A DNA stretch of 64,000 nucleotides from positions 834,358 through 898,357 of the forward strand of contig JAGTJX010000001.1 in assembly GCA_023657465.1 (NCBI GenBank), written 5' to 3'. The position numbers and the translations under genes were made by a program. The notes under the pieces are model-generated. The model searched no databases, was not told the origin of the DNA, and was given only the letters and a program-made list of their open reading frames with translations. Positions 1 through 8,266 of this stretch are shown here, piece by piece (within the stretch, counting starts at the first letter, position 1; each line of letters starts with the position of its first letter). Source of the stretch: Lysobacteraceae bacterium (GTDB lineage Bacteria; Bdellovibrionota; UBA1018; JAGTJX01).

Positions 1-810
1 ACAGCTCAAGAGAGTTTGGCAGAAAGCTCTGGCCGTAAGGCTAGTCACTTCCTGATCAAGTCTCTGCGTCCTGTTTACAGTCAGTACATTGCTCCGCTCA
101 TCATCAAAAAACCTCGCTGGGATAAACAGCGAGAGAAGTATAAACAAATGATTGCTTCGGCAGGAATCAAAGATGAGATCACTCCTGATGAATTCATTGC
201 GTTCAAATTCACCATGGTGATTGTGCTCCCACTCTTTCTAGGTTTGATGAAAACTCAAGATGTAGATATTCCACCGATTGCAATTTGGCTCAGTGGTCCA
301 CTGGGTTGGTTAGTTCCAGACCAAATTGCAAAAGGCTTAATCGAAGCAAGACAAAAAGCAATCAAAAGAGCAATGCCATTTATCATTGATCTGCTCGCAC
401 TCTCAACAGAAGCAGGATTAGATTTTGCAGGAGCAATCGGCAAGGTGGTTGAAAAAGCAAACCCAAGTCCGCTCATCGAAGAGTTTGGACAAGTTTTAAG
501 AGAAGTAAGAGTGGGTTCCTCTCGCTCGGATGCATTACGAGAGATGGGAAATCGAATTAACATGATTGAAATCGGTTCTTTCGTAGCCATATTGATCTCC
601 TCAGATCAAATGGGTGCATCTATCGGAAAAACTCTTAGACAACAATCTGAGCAAATCAGATCGCAAAGAACTCTCGAAGCGGAAAAAGCAGGTGCAACAG
701 CAGCATCTAAGCTCATGTTTCCTACCATTGGTCTAGGCATGCCTGCGGTGATGATCATGGTGTTAGGTCCTACAATTGTTCAATGGCTCAGTGGAGGATC
801 AGGACTCTGA
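1..810 (+). CDS. tadC: TadC-type Flp pilus inner-membrane platform protein, 5' end outside window
   Basis: This is a T2SSF-family integral membrane protein of the Tad (Flp pilus) assembly machine, expected to pair with TadB as the platform driven by the TadA/CpaF ATPase. The frame is open to base 1, so the TTG at 16 need not be the start and the N-terminus is probably outside. Numbering from that TTG, hydrophobic segments lie near residues 65-100 and 230-262. Between them is the helical T2SSF core with 'LLALSTEAGLDFAGAIGKV' and 'SDQMGASIGKTLRQQSEQIR', which is TadC-like rather than TadB-like. Its TGA overlaps the next ATG (TGATG). TadB lies 12.5 kb downstream, beyond the pilin genes, so tadB and tadC are not adjacent as in the classical locus. 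Confidence 0.85.
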   Translation, partial: TAQESLAESSGRKASHFLIKSLRPVYSQYIAPLIIKKPRWDKQREKYKQMIASAGIKDEITPDEFIAFKFTMVIVLPLFLGLMKTQDVDIPPIAIWLSGPLGWLVPDQIAKGLIEARQKAIKRAMPFIIDLLALSTEAGLDFAGAIGKVVEKANPSPLIEEFGQVLREVRVGSSRSDALREMGNRINMIEIGSFVAILISSDQMGASIGKTLRQQSEQIRSQRTLEAEKAGATAASKLMFPTIGLGMPAVMIMVLGPTIVQWLSGGSGL

Positions 811-1175
811 TGACTTATGAATTTGTAAATCAAAAAAATTCAAAGAGTCTCGCATCTCGCGCAAAGAAGGCGTCGAGTTATGCCCAGAGGTTGCTCGGTC
901 TCATGGGTAAGAAGGATTTGCCACAGGGTGAAGGTCTCTGGTTTCCGAAGTGCAATAGCATCCATATGTGGTTCATGAAAATTCCAATCGACGCTGTGTT
1001 TATTAAAAAAGAAGGCAACGATTACAGAGTGATTAAGTGTTTTTCAAGATTGAAGCCATGGAGAGTGTTCCCTGCGATGAGTTTGAATGCAACTGACGTG
1101 ATCGAACTTCCAGTAGGAGTCATCGACTCAGCAGAAGTGAGAGAGGGGGATCTACTATGTATAAACTCAAAATAG
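810..1175 (+). CDS. DUF192 family protein
   Basis: This 121-residue protein belongs to DUF192 (YwlB/TTHA-type), a small beta-rich family of unknown biochemical role, often exported but here without an obvious signal peptide. The family core is visible: 'SIHMWFMKIPIDAVFI' near residues 50-65, followed by 'PWRVFPAMSL' and 'VIELPVGVIDSAEVREGD'. The ATG at 810 is chosen because it overlaps the tadC stop (TGATG) and is preceded by GGAGG at 793-797; an upstream in-frame ATG at 783 lies inside tadC. The 3' end overlaps the next FHA gene by 19 bases, so it is translationally coupled within the pilus operon. Its link to pilus assembly is positional only. Confidence 0.8.
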   Translation: MTYEFVNQKNSKSLASRAKKASSYAQRLLGLMGKKDLPQGEGLWFPKCNSIHMWFMKIPIDAVFIKKEGNDYRVIKCFSRLKPWRVFPAMSLNATDVIELPVGVIDSAEVREGDLLCINSK

Positions 1176-2740
1176 TAGCTGGCCCTAATCGCGGTGCAAC
1201 GTTTGAAGTGCAGGAAGGTGAGACTTCTATTGGGAGAAATCCTGATAACGTGATCATTCTTCCATCAAATAGAATTTCTAAGAAACATTGCAGCCTCTAC
1301 TTACTCAACGGTGAACCTACAGTTCAAGATCATGGAAGTTCAAATGGAACATTCGTGAATGGTTCACTCTCTAAGAATAAAAAAATTAAATCAGGTGATC
1401 GTATCAGTGTGGGTGAGTTCATTCTCGAGTTCACTGATACATCGAGTAAGAGAAAATCTCTGAGTGTCCAAGGAATGGATAATGTTCTCCAGTTTCCTAC
1501 GTCTCAATCTCAGCAATCAGTAGCGGTGGTCAATCAAGATGGCCCACCTAAGAATTATCAAGAGAAAGCCAAGTGGTATGTTGAAAAAGGCTTGCTTCCA
1601 TTCTTCTATGGTCTCTTGCTCAAGTATGACTGGAAAATCATTACTGCAGGGTTAATGGCAATCCTACTTACCGTGGGTCTACTCGTCTCAATTCAACCAC
1701 TCATCGACTCTCATCAAGATACAGTTGTAAGAGAATCTGAGAAAAGAGCCGCTGCTCTTGCCAGACAAATAGTTGAAAAGAATGCCATTGCAATTGCGAA
1801 CCAAGCTGAAACTAAAACAGATATTGGAATTATTGAACGCGAAGATGGAGTGGATTCTGCTGTACTGATTGATCTTAAAGCCAGAATTATTTCTCCACCT
1901 GAGAAAATGAATCAGTACTTCACAAAGGGTAACTCTGCTGTTGTAGCAATTGAAGCTTTGAGAATGTATGAGCGTGGTAAACGCGAAGCTGGATATGTCA
2001 AACGTACGGATGATCTTGTTGTGGCAATTGAGCCCCTTAAAGTGTTTGATCCGACTCTATCTAAAAACACAATTCGAGCTGTGGCAGTAGTGGGTATCGA
2101 TATCACTCAGGCAGCTATGGCAGTAGGAGAGATTGGTCTCTACTATTCAGAATCACTTGTTGTGGTGGGAGTGGTCGCCTTACTCGTATTTTATATATTG
2201 CTTCGTATCACTCTAAAACCATTTGAAGTACTGAACGAAGACCTAGATAAAATCTTAAGGGGTGAGATGTCTCAAATCACTCACGAGTTCAAATTCGACG
2301 AGCTTAACTCACTCTGGGAAGTATTGGGATCTGTGATCCAAAGAATCCCCAAGGCAGGTGGAGACAGCGGAATGGCTGGCGGATCGCCGGGTGCTTCAGT
2401 AGATGAATTCATTCAAACAATGAGAAGTTTAGGTGAACTAGGATTTGTAGGTGTCGTGATCTGCGATGGCGAACACAAGTTACTCTATGCAAACAAGAAT
2501 TTCGAGGATGTCACAGGCATTAGAATGGATGCTGCTGCAGGTAAGTCATTACCTGAGTTAGCAAGAGACCAAGCCTTCACTATGTTTGTAAAAGAAATAT
2601 TTGCCAAAGCAGCTTCGGGCGCTAAGCCAGTGGAAGATCTTGAGTTTTCAGGCGTGGCATATAAGGCAATGGCAAGTCACCAAATGGCTAGCGGAGCGCA
2701 TGCCTATGCTCTCGTTATATCGAAAAAGGAAACTAGCTGA
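1157..2740 (+). CDS. Membrane protein with FHA, periplasmic sensor-like and PAS-like regions
   Basis: The 527-residue protein has an N-terminal FHA domain (about 1-95), a phosphothreonine-binding fold, with 'TSIGRNPDN', 'RISKKHCS' and 'GSSNGTFVNG' supplying the conserved Gly, Arg, Ser, His and Asn positions. A first membrane helix lies near 165-185 and a second near 327-350. The 140 residues between them are probably periplasmic and sensor-like. A PAS-like region follows around 420-500 ('LLYANKNFEDVTGIRMD'). The ATG at 1157 follows a strong GAGAGGGGGA ribosome site and overlaps the DUF192 gene. The layout suggests a membrane signalling or scaffold protein of the pilus machine; no kinase or other output domain is visible. 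Confidence 0.8.
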   Translation: MYKLKIVAGPNRGATFEVQEGETSIGRNPDNVIILPSNRISKKHCSLYLLNGEPTVQDHGSSNGTFVNGSLSKNKKIKSGDRISVGEFILEFTDTSSKRKSLSVQGMDNVLQFPTSQSQQSVAVVNQDGPPKNYQEKAKWYVEKGLLPFFYGLLLKYDWKIITAGLMAILLTVGLLVSIQPLIDSHQDTVVRESEKRAAALARQIVEKNAIAIANQAETKTDIGIIEREDGVDSAVLIDLKARIISPPEKMNQYFTKGNSAVVAIEALRMYERGKREAGYVKRTDDLVVAIEPLKVFDPTLSKNTIRAVAVVGIDITQAAMAVGEIGLYYSESLVVVGVVALLVFYILLRITLKPFEVLNEDLDKILRGEMSQITHEFKFDELNSLWEVLGSVIQRIPKAGGDSGMAGGSPGASVDEFIQTMRSLGELGFVGVVICDGEHKLLYANKNFEDVTGIRMDAAAGKSLPELARDQAFTMFVKEIFAKAASGAKPVEDLEFSGVAYKAMASHQMASGAHAYALVISKKETS

Positions 2741-3735
2741 TGAAGTCTGCAAAGAAGTTTAAGACACATCAGGTTGCAAGACAGAAAGGCGAGAAGGCTA
2801 GACTGAAGGTCGTCTCTGGTCCTGATCAGGGAACAATCTATGTTCTCTACGGTGTTAAGGCGATCATTGGTAGAGGTGAAGAGGCTGATGTATTCATCAG
2901 TGATCTAAGAGCCTCGCGAGCTCATGCAGAGATTCAATGGAATGGTAAGGGTTGGATTGCTACAGATAGTAATAGTGCTAACGGGATATTGATCAATGGA
3001 AATAAACTGAAGACATCTCCTATTCAAATTGGTGATACAATTTCATTGGGAGATACAGTACTGGAGTTTGTCTCTCAAGATGCTTCAACTCTGCTTCTCA
3101 TGTCACCGGCTCGTAACATGGGGCAATTACAGCTTGAGAGAAAAACTTACAAAGAACAAATCAACCGAATTCGATCCATGGGTACTCTGGATGGTTTAGG
3201 TGAGCATAAGCAAACAGCAATATTGATATTGGCTGGCCTTGGTTTTGGATTGTTTATGTTTCTTTCTCCAAACACAGACTTGATTACAGCTGAAGCAATT
3301 AAGAAGAAAGCTCCTCCAACTGATCAGAAGAAGTTGGCTGCGTTTCTGCCTGAGATTGAAAATATTGATATGAAGAAAGCTTCTGAGAAGTTTTTCAGAG
3401 AAGGCACTCGTGAATACCTCATGCAGAACTATGGAAGAGCCCAGGGGTTATTCCAAACTGCTCTTCAAGTGAATCCTGGTCACTCGCAAGCTAGACTCTA
3501 TCTTGAGCTCTGTAAAGCAGCAGTCGATGAAGAGGCTTCCAAGACTCTGATGCTTGCACGTAGAGCACTTGGACTTGGGAAAATAAGACAATCTGAAAAC
3601 TACTTTGAAAATATTCTTAAACTTTATCAGCGTGATCAATCCGCTCCACAATATGTTGAAGCTTGGGAACAGCTCCAGGCCATTAGAAAGCCTGCAGCTA
3701 AAAAACCTGAAGAACCAGGAGGGACGGCTCTATGA
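2740..3735 (+). CDS. FHA-TM-TPR protein of the Flp pilus cluster
   Basis: The 331-residue protein has an FHA domain at about residues 20-110 ('AIIGRGEEADVFISD', 'RASRAHAEI', 'NSANGILING'), one membrane helix near 158-178, and a C-terminal TPR-like helical part about 210-320 ('NYGRAQGLFQTALQVNPG'). It is probably a bitopic protein with a cytoplasmic phosphopeptide reader and a periplasmic protein-interaction domain. The start overlaps the preceding stop (TGATG at 2738-2742) and its own stop overlaps the next ATG (ATGA), so three FHA genes are translated in series. No FHA ligand is identifiable here. Confidence 0.8.
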   Translation: MKSAKKFKTHQVARQKGEKARLKVVSGPDQGTIYVLYGVKAIIGRGEEADVFISDLRASRAHAEIQWNGKGWIATDSNSANGILINGNKLKTSPIQIGDTISLGDTVLEFVSQDASTLLLMSPARNMGQLQLERKTYKEQINRIRSMGTLDGLGEHKQTAILILAGLGFGLFMFLSPNTDLITAEAIKKKAPPTDQKKLAAFLPEIENIDMKKASEKFFREGTREYLMQNYGRAQGLFQTALQVNPGHSQARLYLELCKAAVDEEASKTLMLARRALGLGKIRQSENYFENILKLYQRDQSAPQYVEAWEQLQAIRKPAAKKPEEPGGTAL

Positions 3736-6167
3736 GCGCTCTTCCAATTCTCACTATATTAAAAAACGGAGAAAAACTTTCTGAACATGAAATCGAAAGA
3801 GATTCTTCTATTGGTCGTGACGAGGGCTGTGTCATCCGATTGGAAGATAGAGCTATTTCGAGAAACCATGCTCAATTAAGAGTAGTCACTGAAGGTATTC
3901 AGATTGAAAAGAAAAGTCAGTTTGGAAGTCTCAGTATCAATGGCGAAGAAAAAACTTCAGCTGTCATTAAAACAGGGGATTTGATTGCCTTAGGTCCTTA
4001 CTTGATCAAAGTCCAAATGCCTGAAGCTAAGAAAGTTGAAGAACCAAAAGTTGAAATAGCACCAGTAGCTCAACCTGTAACGCCATCTACAGATAGTTCA
4101 CTGGGTGAAGAGTTAACTAGTAGTAATCCTGAGGCTGAATCTCCACCTGTAGAAGCTGAACCAGGAGATTCTCCTCCACAGGAGGAGTTACCTCAAGATG
4201 CCACTCCACCGTTAGAAACTGCAGAAGTTCCAGCAGCAGAATCAGCTCCACAAGAAGATCTCATTGCACCACAAGAGTTAGCACCCTCTGGAGAGAACCC
4301 ATTCGAAGATAATTCTGATGGAAAAACGCGAGTACTCAGTCAGTCTAGTACTGTCTTAGGACGATTGGTTTTTGAAGATGGATTCGGAAATCAAAAAGAA
4401 TTCATCATTGATCGAGATGAAATCAGTATTGGCAGAGCAAGAGATTGTGATCTTCCTATTGATGACAAACGTTTATCAAGAAAACACATTCTCATTCAAA
4501 GAATGGGAATTAAATTCATTCTTAAAGATCTCCAATCTGCAAATGGGACTTTTATTAATGATATCCAAATTCAAGAACAAGAATTAGAGAGTGGAAATAC
4601 GATTAGAATAGGTGACACTCAGCTGCTCTTTGAGGCCATTAGCTCTGATTATCAAAGTACACCAGCTTCAGAAGAATCATTTGAATCTGAAAATTTTGCT
4701 GGTGAAGTAGAGCAACAACCTCAAGGATCATTGCCTTATTTGGGTGCAACACCAGAGCATACACAAAGCATCGTAGGTATCTCAAGTGGTAAGTCAGCAG
4801 GCAAAGGCACTTTGATCGAACAGTTCAAAGCTCTACCACCTAAGAAGAGGATGATTTATGGCGCAGTAGTGCTGATGTTTATCTTTTTCATCATGGATCA
4901 AGAACCAGAAGAGGCTAAGAAAAGAGTTCCAGCTTCAAAGCAGGGTGTAGGTCAAAAGGTCGCTCCAACCTTCGAGAAACTTAGCAAAAAAGATAAAACA
5001 TTCGTGAGTACACAGTATCAACTCGCGTTCGATCTTTATACTTCTAAGCAATATGATAAAGCGATTTATGAAGTGACTAAGATTTTTGATCTGATTCCAG
5101 ATTATAAAGATGCAAGAGATATTCAAAGATACGCTGAAGAAGGAAAGCGTCGTCTTGCTGCAATGGAAGCTGAAAACAAAAAACGTGAAGAAGAGAATAA
5201 AATCAGACAAAAAGTTGCTGAGTTGGAAGAGGAGATCAGTAAACTCATCATCAGTAAGAAGTACGAGAGAGCTGTTGAGCTATTCCCGCAAGTGATAGAG
5301 TTAGATCCAGAAAATGTGAACGTCGAAAAATGGCAGTCACAAGTCGATGAGTATTTGGCTAAGAAGAAACAGGAAGAAATAAAAAAACAACTCATTGCAA
5401 GACTCACAGAACAAGCTAAGGGTATTCGTGAAGACGCTCAAGCATTTTTCGCCAAGAAGTCTTATCGTATTGCCATCACTAAGATGAATGAAGCTTTAAA
5501 GCTCTCTCCTATTGAAGAAAAACTAAAAACTCAACTCACCACTGAAACTGAAGAAATGATTGCAGCTCTTGCTGATGAAATGAACCCACTCATGGCTGAT
5601 GCTAAAGAGAAGGAAGAGGCTAAGGAGTTTACAGCAGCATATAAACTCTATGATCAAGCGATTGCACTCGATCCAGAAGATCAAAGCCCAAAAGAAGGGA
5701 TTGAGCGAATTAGGGATACTCTTCACATCAAGGCAAAAGGGCTATATACGGAAGGTCTACTCAGTGAGAGCTATTCTGACTTCGAGACGGCTAAGAATAA
5801 ATACCAAGACGCAAAAGAAACTGCTCCTGCAGATGATGAGTACTTCACTAAAGCTACAAACAAGCTGAAGAAGTTTGAAATACTGAATTTAGCGTTTCCT
5901 ACAGCTCCTAGACAACCAGCTAGTGCAGGTCCTCCTGAGTTTAGTTCAGCAGATTTGGCACCTGGTGCAACCCCAGGTGTTCCAACTGAAAAACAACTAG
6001 GAGTAGCACCAGCAGGTGGTAGTCCTGGTTACAAGGAGCAGCAGCCTGCAGATCCAGGAGCCGATGCCCCACCTCAAATGCCAGATTTCTCTCAATTACT
6101 ACAAGGTATCGGAGGAGGCTCTGGAGCGGGCGCACCCCCTCCTGCAGATACTGGAGGAGCTCCATGA
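3732..6167 (+). CDS. Large double-FHA, single-TM, TPR/coiled-coil protein
   Basis: The 811-residue protein carries two FHA domains. The first (about 18-90) has 'SSIGRDEGCVIRL' and 'AISRNHAQL'; the second (about 210-300) has 'ISIGRARDCDLPID', 'RLSRKHILI' and 'SANGTFINDIQ'. An acidic Pro/Glu-rich linker separates them. A single membrane helix lies near 375-388. The rest is a long Lys/Glu-rich helical region with TPR-like repeats (about 415-720, e.g. 'AYKLYDQAIALDPEDQ') and a Pro/Gly/Ala-rich tail. It starts on an ATGA overlap. The topology resembles FHA assembly proteins of other secretion and pilus systems. It probably scaffolds the pilus base, which is inference. Confidence 0.8.
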   Translation: MSALPILTILKNGEKLSEHEIERDSSIGRDEGCVIRLEDRAISRNHAQLRVVTEGIQIEKKSQFGSLSINGEEKTSAVIKTGDLIALGPYLIKVQMPEAKKVEEPKVEIAPVAQPVTPSTDSSLGEELTSSNPEAESPPVEAEPGDSPPQEELPQDATPPLETAEVPAAESAPQEDLIAPQELAPSGENPFEDNSDGKTRVLSQSSTVLGRLVFEDGFGNQKEFIIDRDEISIGRARDCDLPIDDKRLSRKHILIQRMGIKFILKDLQSANGTFINDIQIQEQELESGNTIRIGDTQLLFEAISSDYQSTPASEESFESENFAGEVEQQPQGSLPYLGATPEHTQSIVGISSGKSAGKGTLIEQFKALPPKKRMIYGAVVLMFIFFIMDQEPEEAKKRVPASKQGVGQKVAPTFEKLSKKDKTFVSTQYQLAFDLYTSKQYDKAIYEVTKIFDLIPDYKDARDIQRYAEEGKRRLAAMEAENKKREEENKIRQKVAELEEEISKLIISKKYERAVELFPQVIELDPENVNVEKWQSQVDEYLAKKKQEEIKKQLIARLTEQAKGIREDAQAFFAKKSYRIAITKMNEALKLSPIEEKLKTQLTTETEEMIAALADEMNPLMADAKEKEEAKEFTAAYKLYDQAIALDPEDQSPKEGIERIRDTLHIKAKGLYTEGLLSESYSDFETAKNKYQDAKETAPADDEYFTKATNKLKKFEILNLAFPTAPRQPASAGPPEFSSADLAPGATPGVPTEKQLGVAPAGGSPGYKEQQPADPGADAPPQMPDFSQLLQGIGGGSGAGAPPPADTGGAP

Positions 6168-6877
6168 AGATTCGCAGTTGGTTAGGTTACTCAGGAAAAG
6201 GTGAAGTTTTTGTCAATGAGAAAAAAGGAATCTTCATAGTTGCTAAAGGTTTTGGTGATGGTCTCGGTACAGGGGAAGTCGAAAAGAAAGTCATCGGGTT
6301 TATTCGAGAGTTCTTGGAAAAAGAAGCAGGAGATCTAGAAGCAACTTTACCCTTCATTCTCAGGCATTATTATTCACTCGCTGGAAATGTGATTTATAAC
6401 TCCATACTGAATGCGAATAAAAAATTGTTTTTAGAAAACAAATCAAAACCGCTTCAAGAGCGAATGGGGTGCTCTGTATTAGTAGGTCTTGCTGATCAAG
6501 ACATCGTCGCTGTGGCAAACGCAGGGTCTACTTCTCTTTGGCTCATGAGAGATCAGCAGATCAAGGAGATATCTACACCTAAAACTTATTCGAGAATGGT
6601 TCACCCATTTGAAGGAGACTGTGTTTCTGGAAAAGACGCTCCTCTCATTGCACTCGGTATGAATGAGGAGTTAGAACCTGAGATTTCTGAATATAAAATT
6701 TATCATGGAGATGCAGTTTGGATGCAAACCACTGGGTTTAAGGAAAACATACGCTCACAGATCCAAAGCTCGATCACCCTACAGCCTACTGTCGTAGACT
6801 CTGTTAAAAACACTCAGAGCCTTTTTAATTCATTGCCCTATTCGATTGAGGGAGCAGGGGCTTTAATATTATTTTGA
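6164..6877 (+). CDS. Degenerate PP2C-like protein (probable pseudophosphatase)
   Basis: The 237-residue protein follows the PP2C Ser/Thr phosphatase fold. A first block 'GIFIVAKGFGDGLGTGEV' sits where family members carry the DGMGGH metal motif, and a later block 'MGCSVLVGLADQDIVAVANA' matches the usual GtT...vGDS segment. The metal-binding Asp of the first motif is Lys-Gly here and the GDS motif is replaced by 'NAGSTS', so metal catalysis is unlikely. The ATG overlaps the double-FHA gene stop, and the gene is last in this transcript before the pilin promoter. A FHA set next to a PP2C-like protein suggests a phosphosignalling module in which this acts as a binder or regulator. No Ser/Thr kinase is present in the window. 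Confidence 0.65.
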   Translation: MKIRSWLGYSGKGEVFVNEKKGIFIVAKGFGDGLGTGEVEKKVIGFIREFLEKEAGDLEATLPFILRHYYSLAGNVIYNSILNANKKLFLENKSKPLQERMGCSVLVGLADQDIVAVANAGSTSLWLMRDQQIKEISTPKTYSRMVHPFEGDCVSGKDAPLIALGMNEELEPEISEYKIYHGDAVWMQTTGFKENIRSQIQSSITLQPTVVDSVKNTQSLFNSLPYSIEGAGALILF

Positions 6878-6881
6878 GAGA

Positions 6882-6897
6882 GTGTCCCGAGTGACAC
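6882..6897. promoter_or_regulatory. Small inverted repeat before the pilin promoter
   Basis: GTGTC (6882-6886) and GACAC (6893-6897) are inverted around a 6-nt spacer, immediately upstream of the -35 box at 6900. There is no T tract, so it reads better as an operator half-site pair than as a terminator. Either role is inference. Confidence 0.3.
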
Positions 6898-6899
6898 AA

Positions 6900-6929
6900 T
6901 TGACGGATCTGTGACTGAAACCCTATTAT
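6900..6929 (+). promoter_or_regulatory. Sigma-70-type promoter for the pilin operon
   Basis: TTGACG (6900-6905) and TATTAT (6924-6929) are separated by 18 bases. The predicted start leaves a leader of about 70 nt before the first pilin ATG at 7008. The leader contains TAGGACT twice (6944-6950, 6975-6981), 31 bp apart. The promoter sits in the only real gap (6878-7007) of the Tad cluster, so pilins can be expressed apart from the FHA genes. Confidence 0.65.
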
Positions 6930-7007
6930 ATAAGTAATAAAGGTAGGACTAAACCTTAGGGCTATTTTTGACGATAGGACTGAGAGAGGACAGGGAGGCA
7001 TACTTGT

Positions 7008-7199
7008 ATGAACATTTTACAAAAGATTAGAAAAAGATACTTGAAGAATGAACTAGGTCAGTCGACTGTGGAATACATTTTGATTTTGGCTGCTGTGGTT
7101 ATGGTGGCATCAAAGTTCAGAGGTCCACTTCAGAATCTTGTGAATACAGTCATGGGTAAGACTACAGCTAATATTGAAAAAGATTTAGGCAGTGAATGA
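7008..7199 (+). CDS. flp: Flp-type major pilin candidate
   Basis: This is a 63-residue class IVb prepilin: a short basic leader ending in Gly, then 'LGQSTVEYILILAAVVMVA', matching the Flp processing and assembly motif G|QxxxEY with Glu at mature position 5. Its size fits Flp pilins. It is first behind the promoter at 6900-6929 with GGGAGG upstream, consistent with high expression. It should be cleaved by a TadV/CpaA-type peptidase, which is not in this window, and polymerised by the Tad machine. Its TGA overlaps the next ATG. Confidence 0.85.
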   Translation: MNILQKIRKRYLKNELGQSTVEYILILAAVVMVASKFRGPLQNLVNTVMGKTTANIEKDLGSE

Positions 7200-7411
7200 A
7201 CGATCTCAGCATAACTGAGAAAGAAGAAAATAACGAAAGCGGACAAGCAGTAGTTGAATACGTCGTCATTTTGGCCGTGGCCGTGTCGATCGCTCTCCCT
7301 CTCAGTAAGCAACTCCTAGGATTCATCGATGGAACCGTAGCTAGGCTCGGATCAACGCTTGAGCGCAAGCTCTACACAGGTAGGACACCTGTCAACGTAT
7401 GGAGAAGGTAA
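7196..7411 (+). CDS. Second Flp-like prepilin
   Basis: This 71-residue protein has the same signature as the preceding pilin ('SGQAVVEYVVILAVAV'), with a longer acidic leader and a basic C-terminus ending '...NVWRR'. It starts on an ATGA overlap and ends 13 bases inside the third pilin gene. Such second copies in Tad loci are usually minor pilins or alternative subunits; which applies here cannot be told from sequence. Confidence 0.75.
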   Translation: MNDLSITEKEENNESGQAVVEYVVILAVAVSIALPLSKQLLGFIDGTVARLGSTLERKLYTGRTPVNVWRR

Positions 7412-7701
7412 ATCGCTCACAAGAATCAGGTCAGGCTTCAGTAGAGTACATCGTGCTGCTTGCGATGGTTGTTCTCATGTTCATCTCTCTCCAAGCAGGA
7501 CTCAAAAGTTTCAAATTAGGCGACAAAATTAAGACAGTATTGTTCGAAAAGTTCTCGAACGCTTACCGATATGGTCACCCATCGGCGCGTGCAAATGTTG
7601 ACGGTACAGGTGGATATGACCGTCAAGCAAGATTCTCAAATAATCCCACCGGAAACGACAGTCAAAACTTTAGAATTTTTGTGAATCCTTCGAAAAGGTA
7701 G
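7399..7701 (+). CDS. Third Flp-like prepilin with extended polar tail
   Basis: The 100-residue protein begins with a short leader and 'SGQASVEYIVLLAMVVLMF', the Flp motif with Tyr after Glu5. It then has about 60 extra polar residues rich in Asn, Gly, Tyr and Arg ('GHPSARANVDGTGGYDRQ'). Flp pilins rarely carry so long a tail, so this may be a tip or surface-decorating subunit. It overlaps the preceding gene by 13 bases; the gap to the next gene holds a strong GAGGAGGA site. Confidence 0.75.
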   Translation: MEKVNRSQESGQASVEYIVLLAMVVLMFISLQAGLKSFKLGDKIKTVLFEKFSNAYRYGHPSARANVDGTGGYDRQARFSNNPTGNDSQNFRIFVNPSKR

Positions 7702-7717
7702 TGAGGAGGATTCTCTT

Positions 7718-8266
7718 GTGCAACTGGGCTCCAAGCTCTTGCGCTCTAAGTCGGGCCAAGCCGTAATCGAATTTGTTCTATCACTCATGTTTCTCATGGG
7801 GCTAGTCGTGTTCATTATTCATCTCTCGATGAGTATGGCGATTGGGAACTACATTCATTATGCCACATTCATGTCTGCACGTGCATTGCTTTCATCAGCA
7901 TTGAACGAAGCTGCACAAAAAGAGAACGCCGAAGAAGTCATCTCGAAAATGTTAAAAAACGGAACCAGGTTTTCTGGTTGGATTGAGCCAAGTCTTGCAG
8001 GTGGCGGACGATTCCCAGGAGCAAAAATTATTACCAATCCTTCCAGCTGGAGTGGTGTGAATAATCACAGGGCATCTAGTTGGATGTCTGGGGTTCTGTA
8101 TCAGTTCAATATGAAAGTTTTTATGGGACCAATAAGTGGATCAGCAGGTTCTAAGATTTCGCTTACTTCAGAAAGTTGGTTGGGTAGAGAAACGAGTTCT
8201 GCAGAGTGCGCTCAAAAAGTTCGTGCATTACAACAAGGGGAGGTATTCATTGATAACGGTTGTTAA
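7718..8266 (+). CDS. TadE-like pseudopilin
   Basis: This 182-residue protein has the TadE/TadF N-terminus: a short basic leader, 'SGQAVIEFVLSLMFLMGLVV' with Gly before the cleavage site and Glu at +5, then a roughly 140-residue globular part with a lone Cys near each end region. The GTG at 7718 is chosen because GAGGAGGA (7703-7710) lies 7 nt upstream. TadE proteins are minor pseudopilins needed for Flp pilus formation in other bacteria. It overlaps the start of the next TadE-like gene. Confidence 0.75.
   Translation: MQLGSKLLRSKSGQAVIEFVLSLMFLMGLVVFIIHLSMSMAIGNYIHYATFMSARALLSSALNEAAQKENAEEVISKMLKNGTRFSGWIEPSLAGGGRFPGAKIITNPSSWSGVNNHRASSWMSGVLYQFNMKVFMGPISGSAGSKISLTSESWLGRETSSAECAQKVRALQQGEVFIDNGC

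Noticed and set aside
5123-5407. Minus-strand frames across the helical part of the double-FHA gene
   Set aside because: They arise from Lys/Glu-rich coding read backwards, giving Ser/Phe-rich sequence; no signals support them.
6882-6897. GTGTC/GACAC hairpin as terminator of the FHA operon
   Set aside because: The stem is only 5 bp with no T tract, so read-through into the pilin genes is expected.
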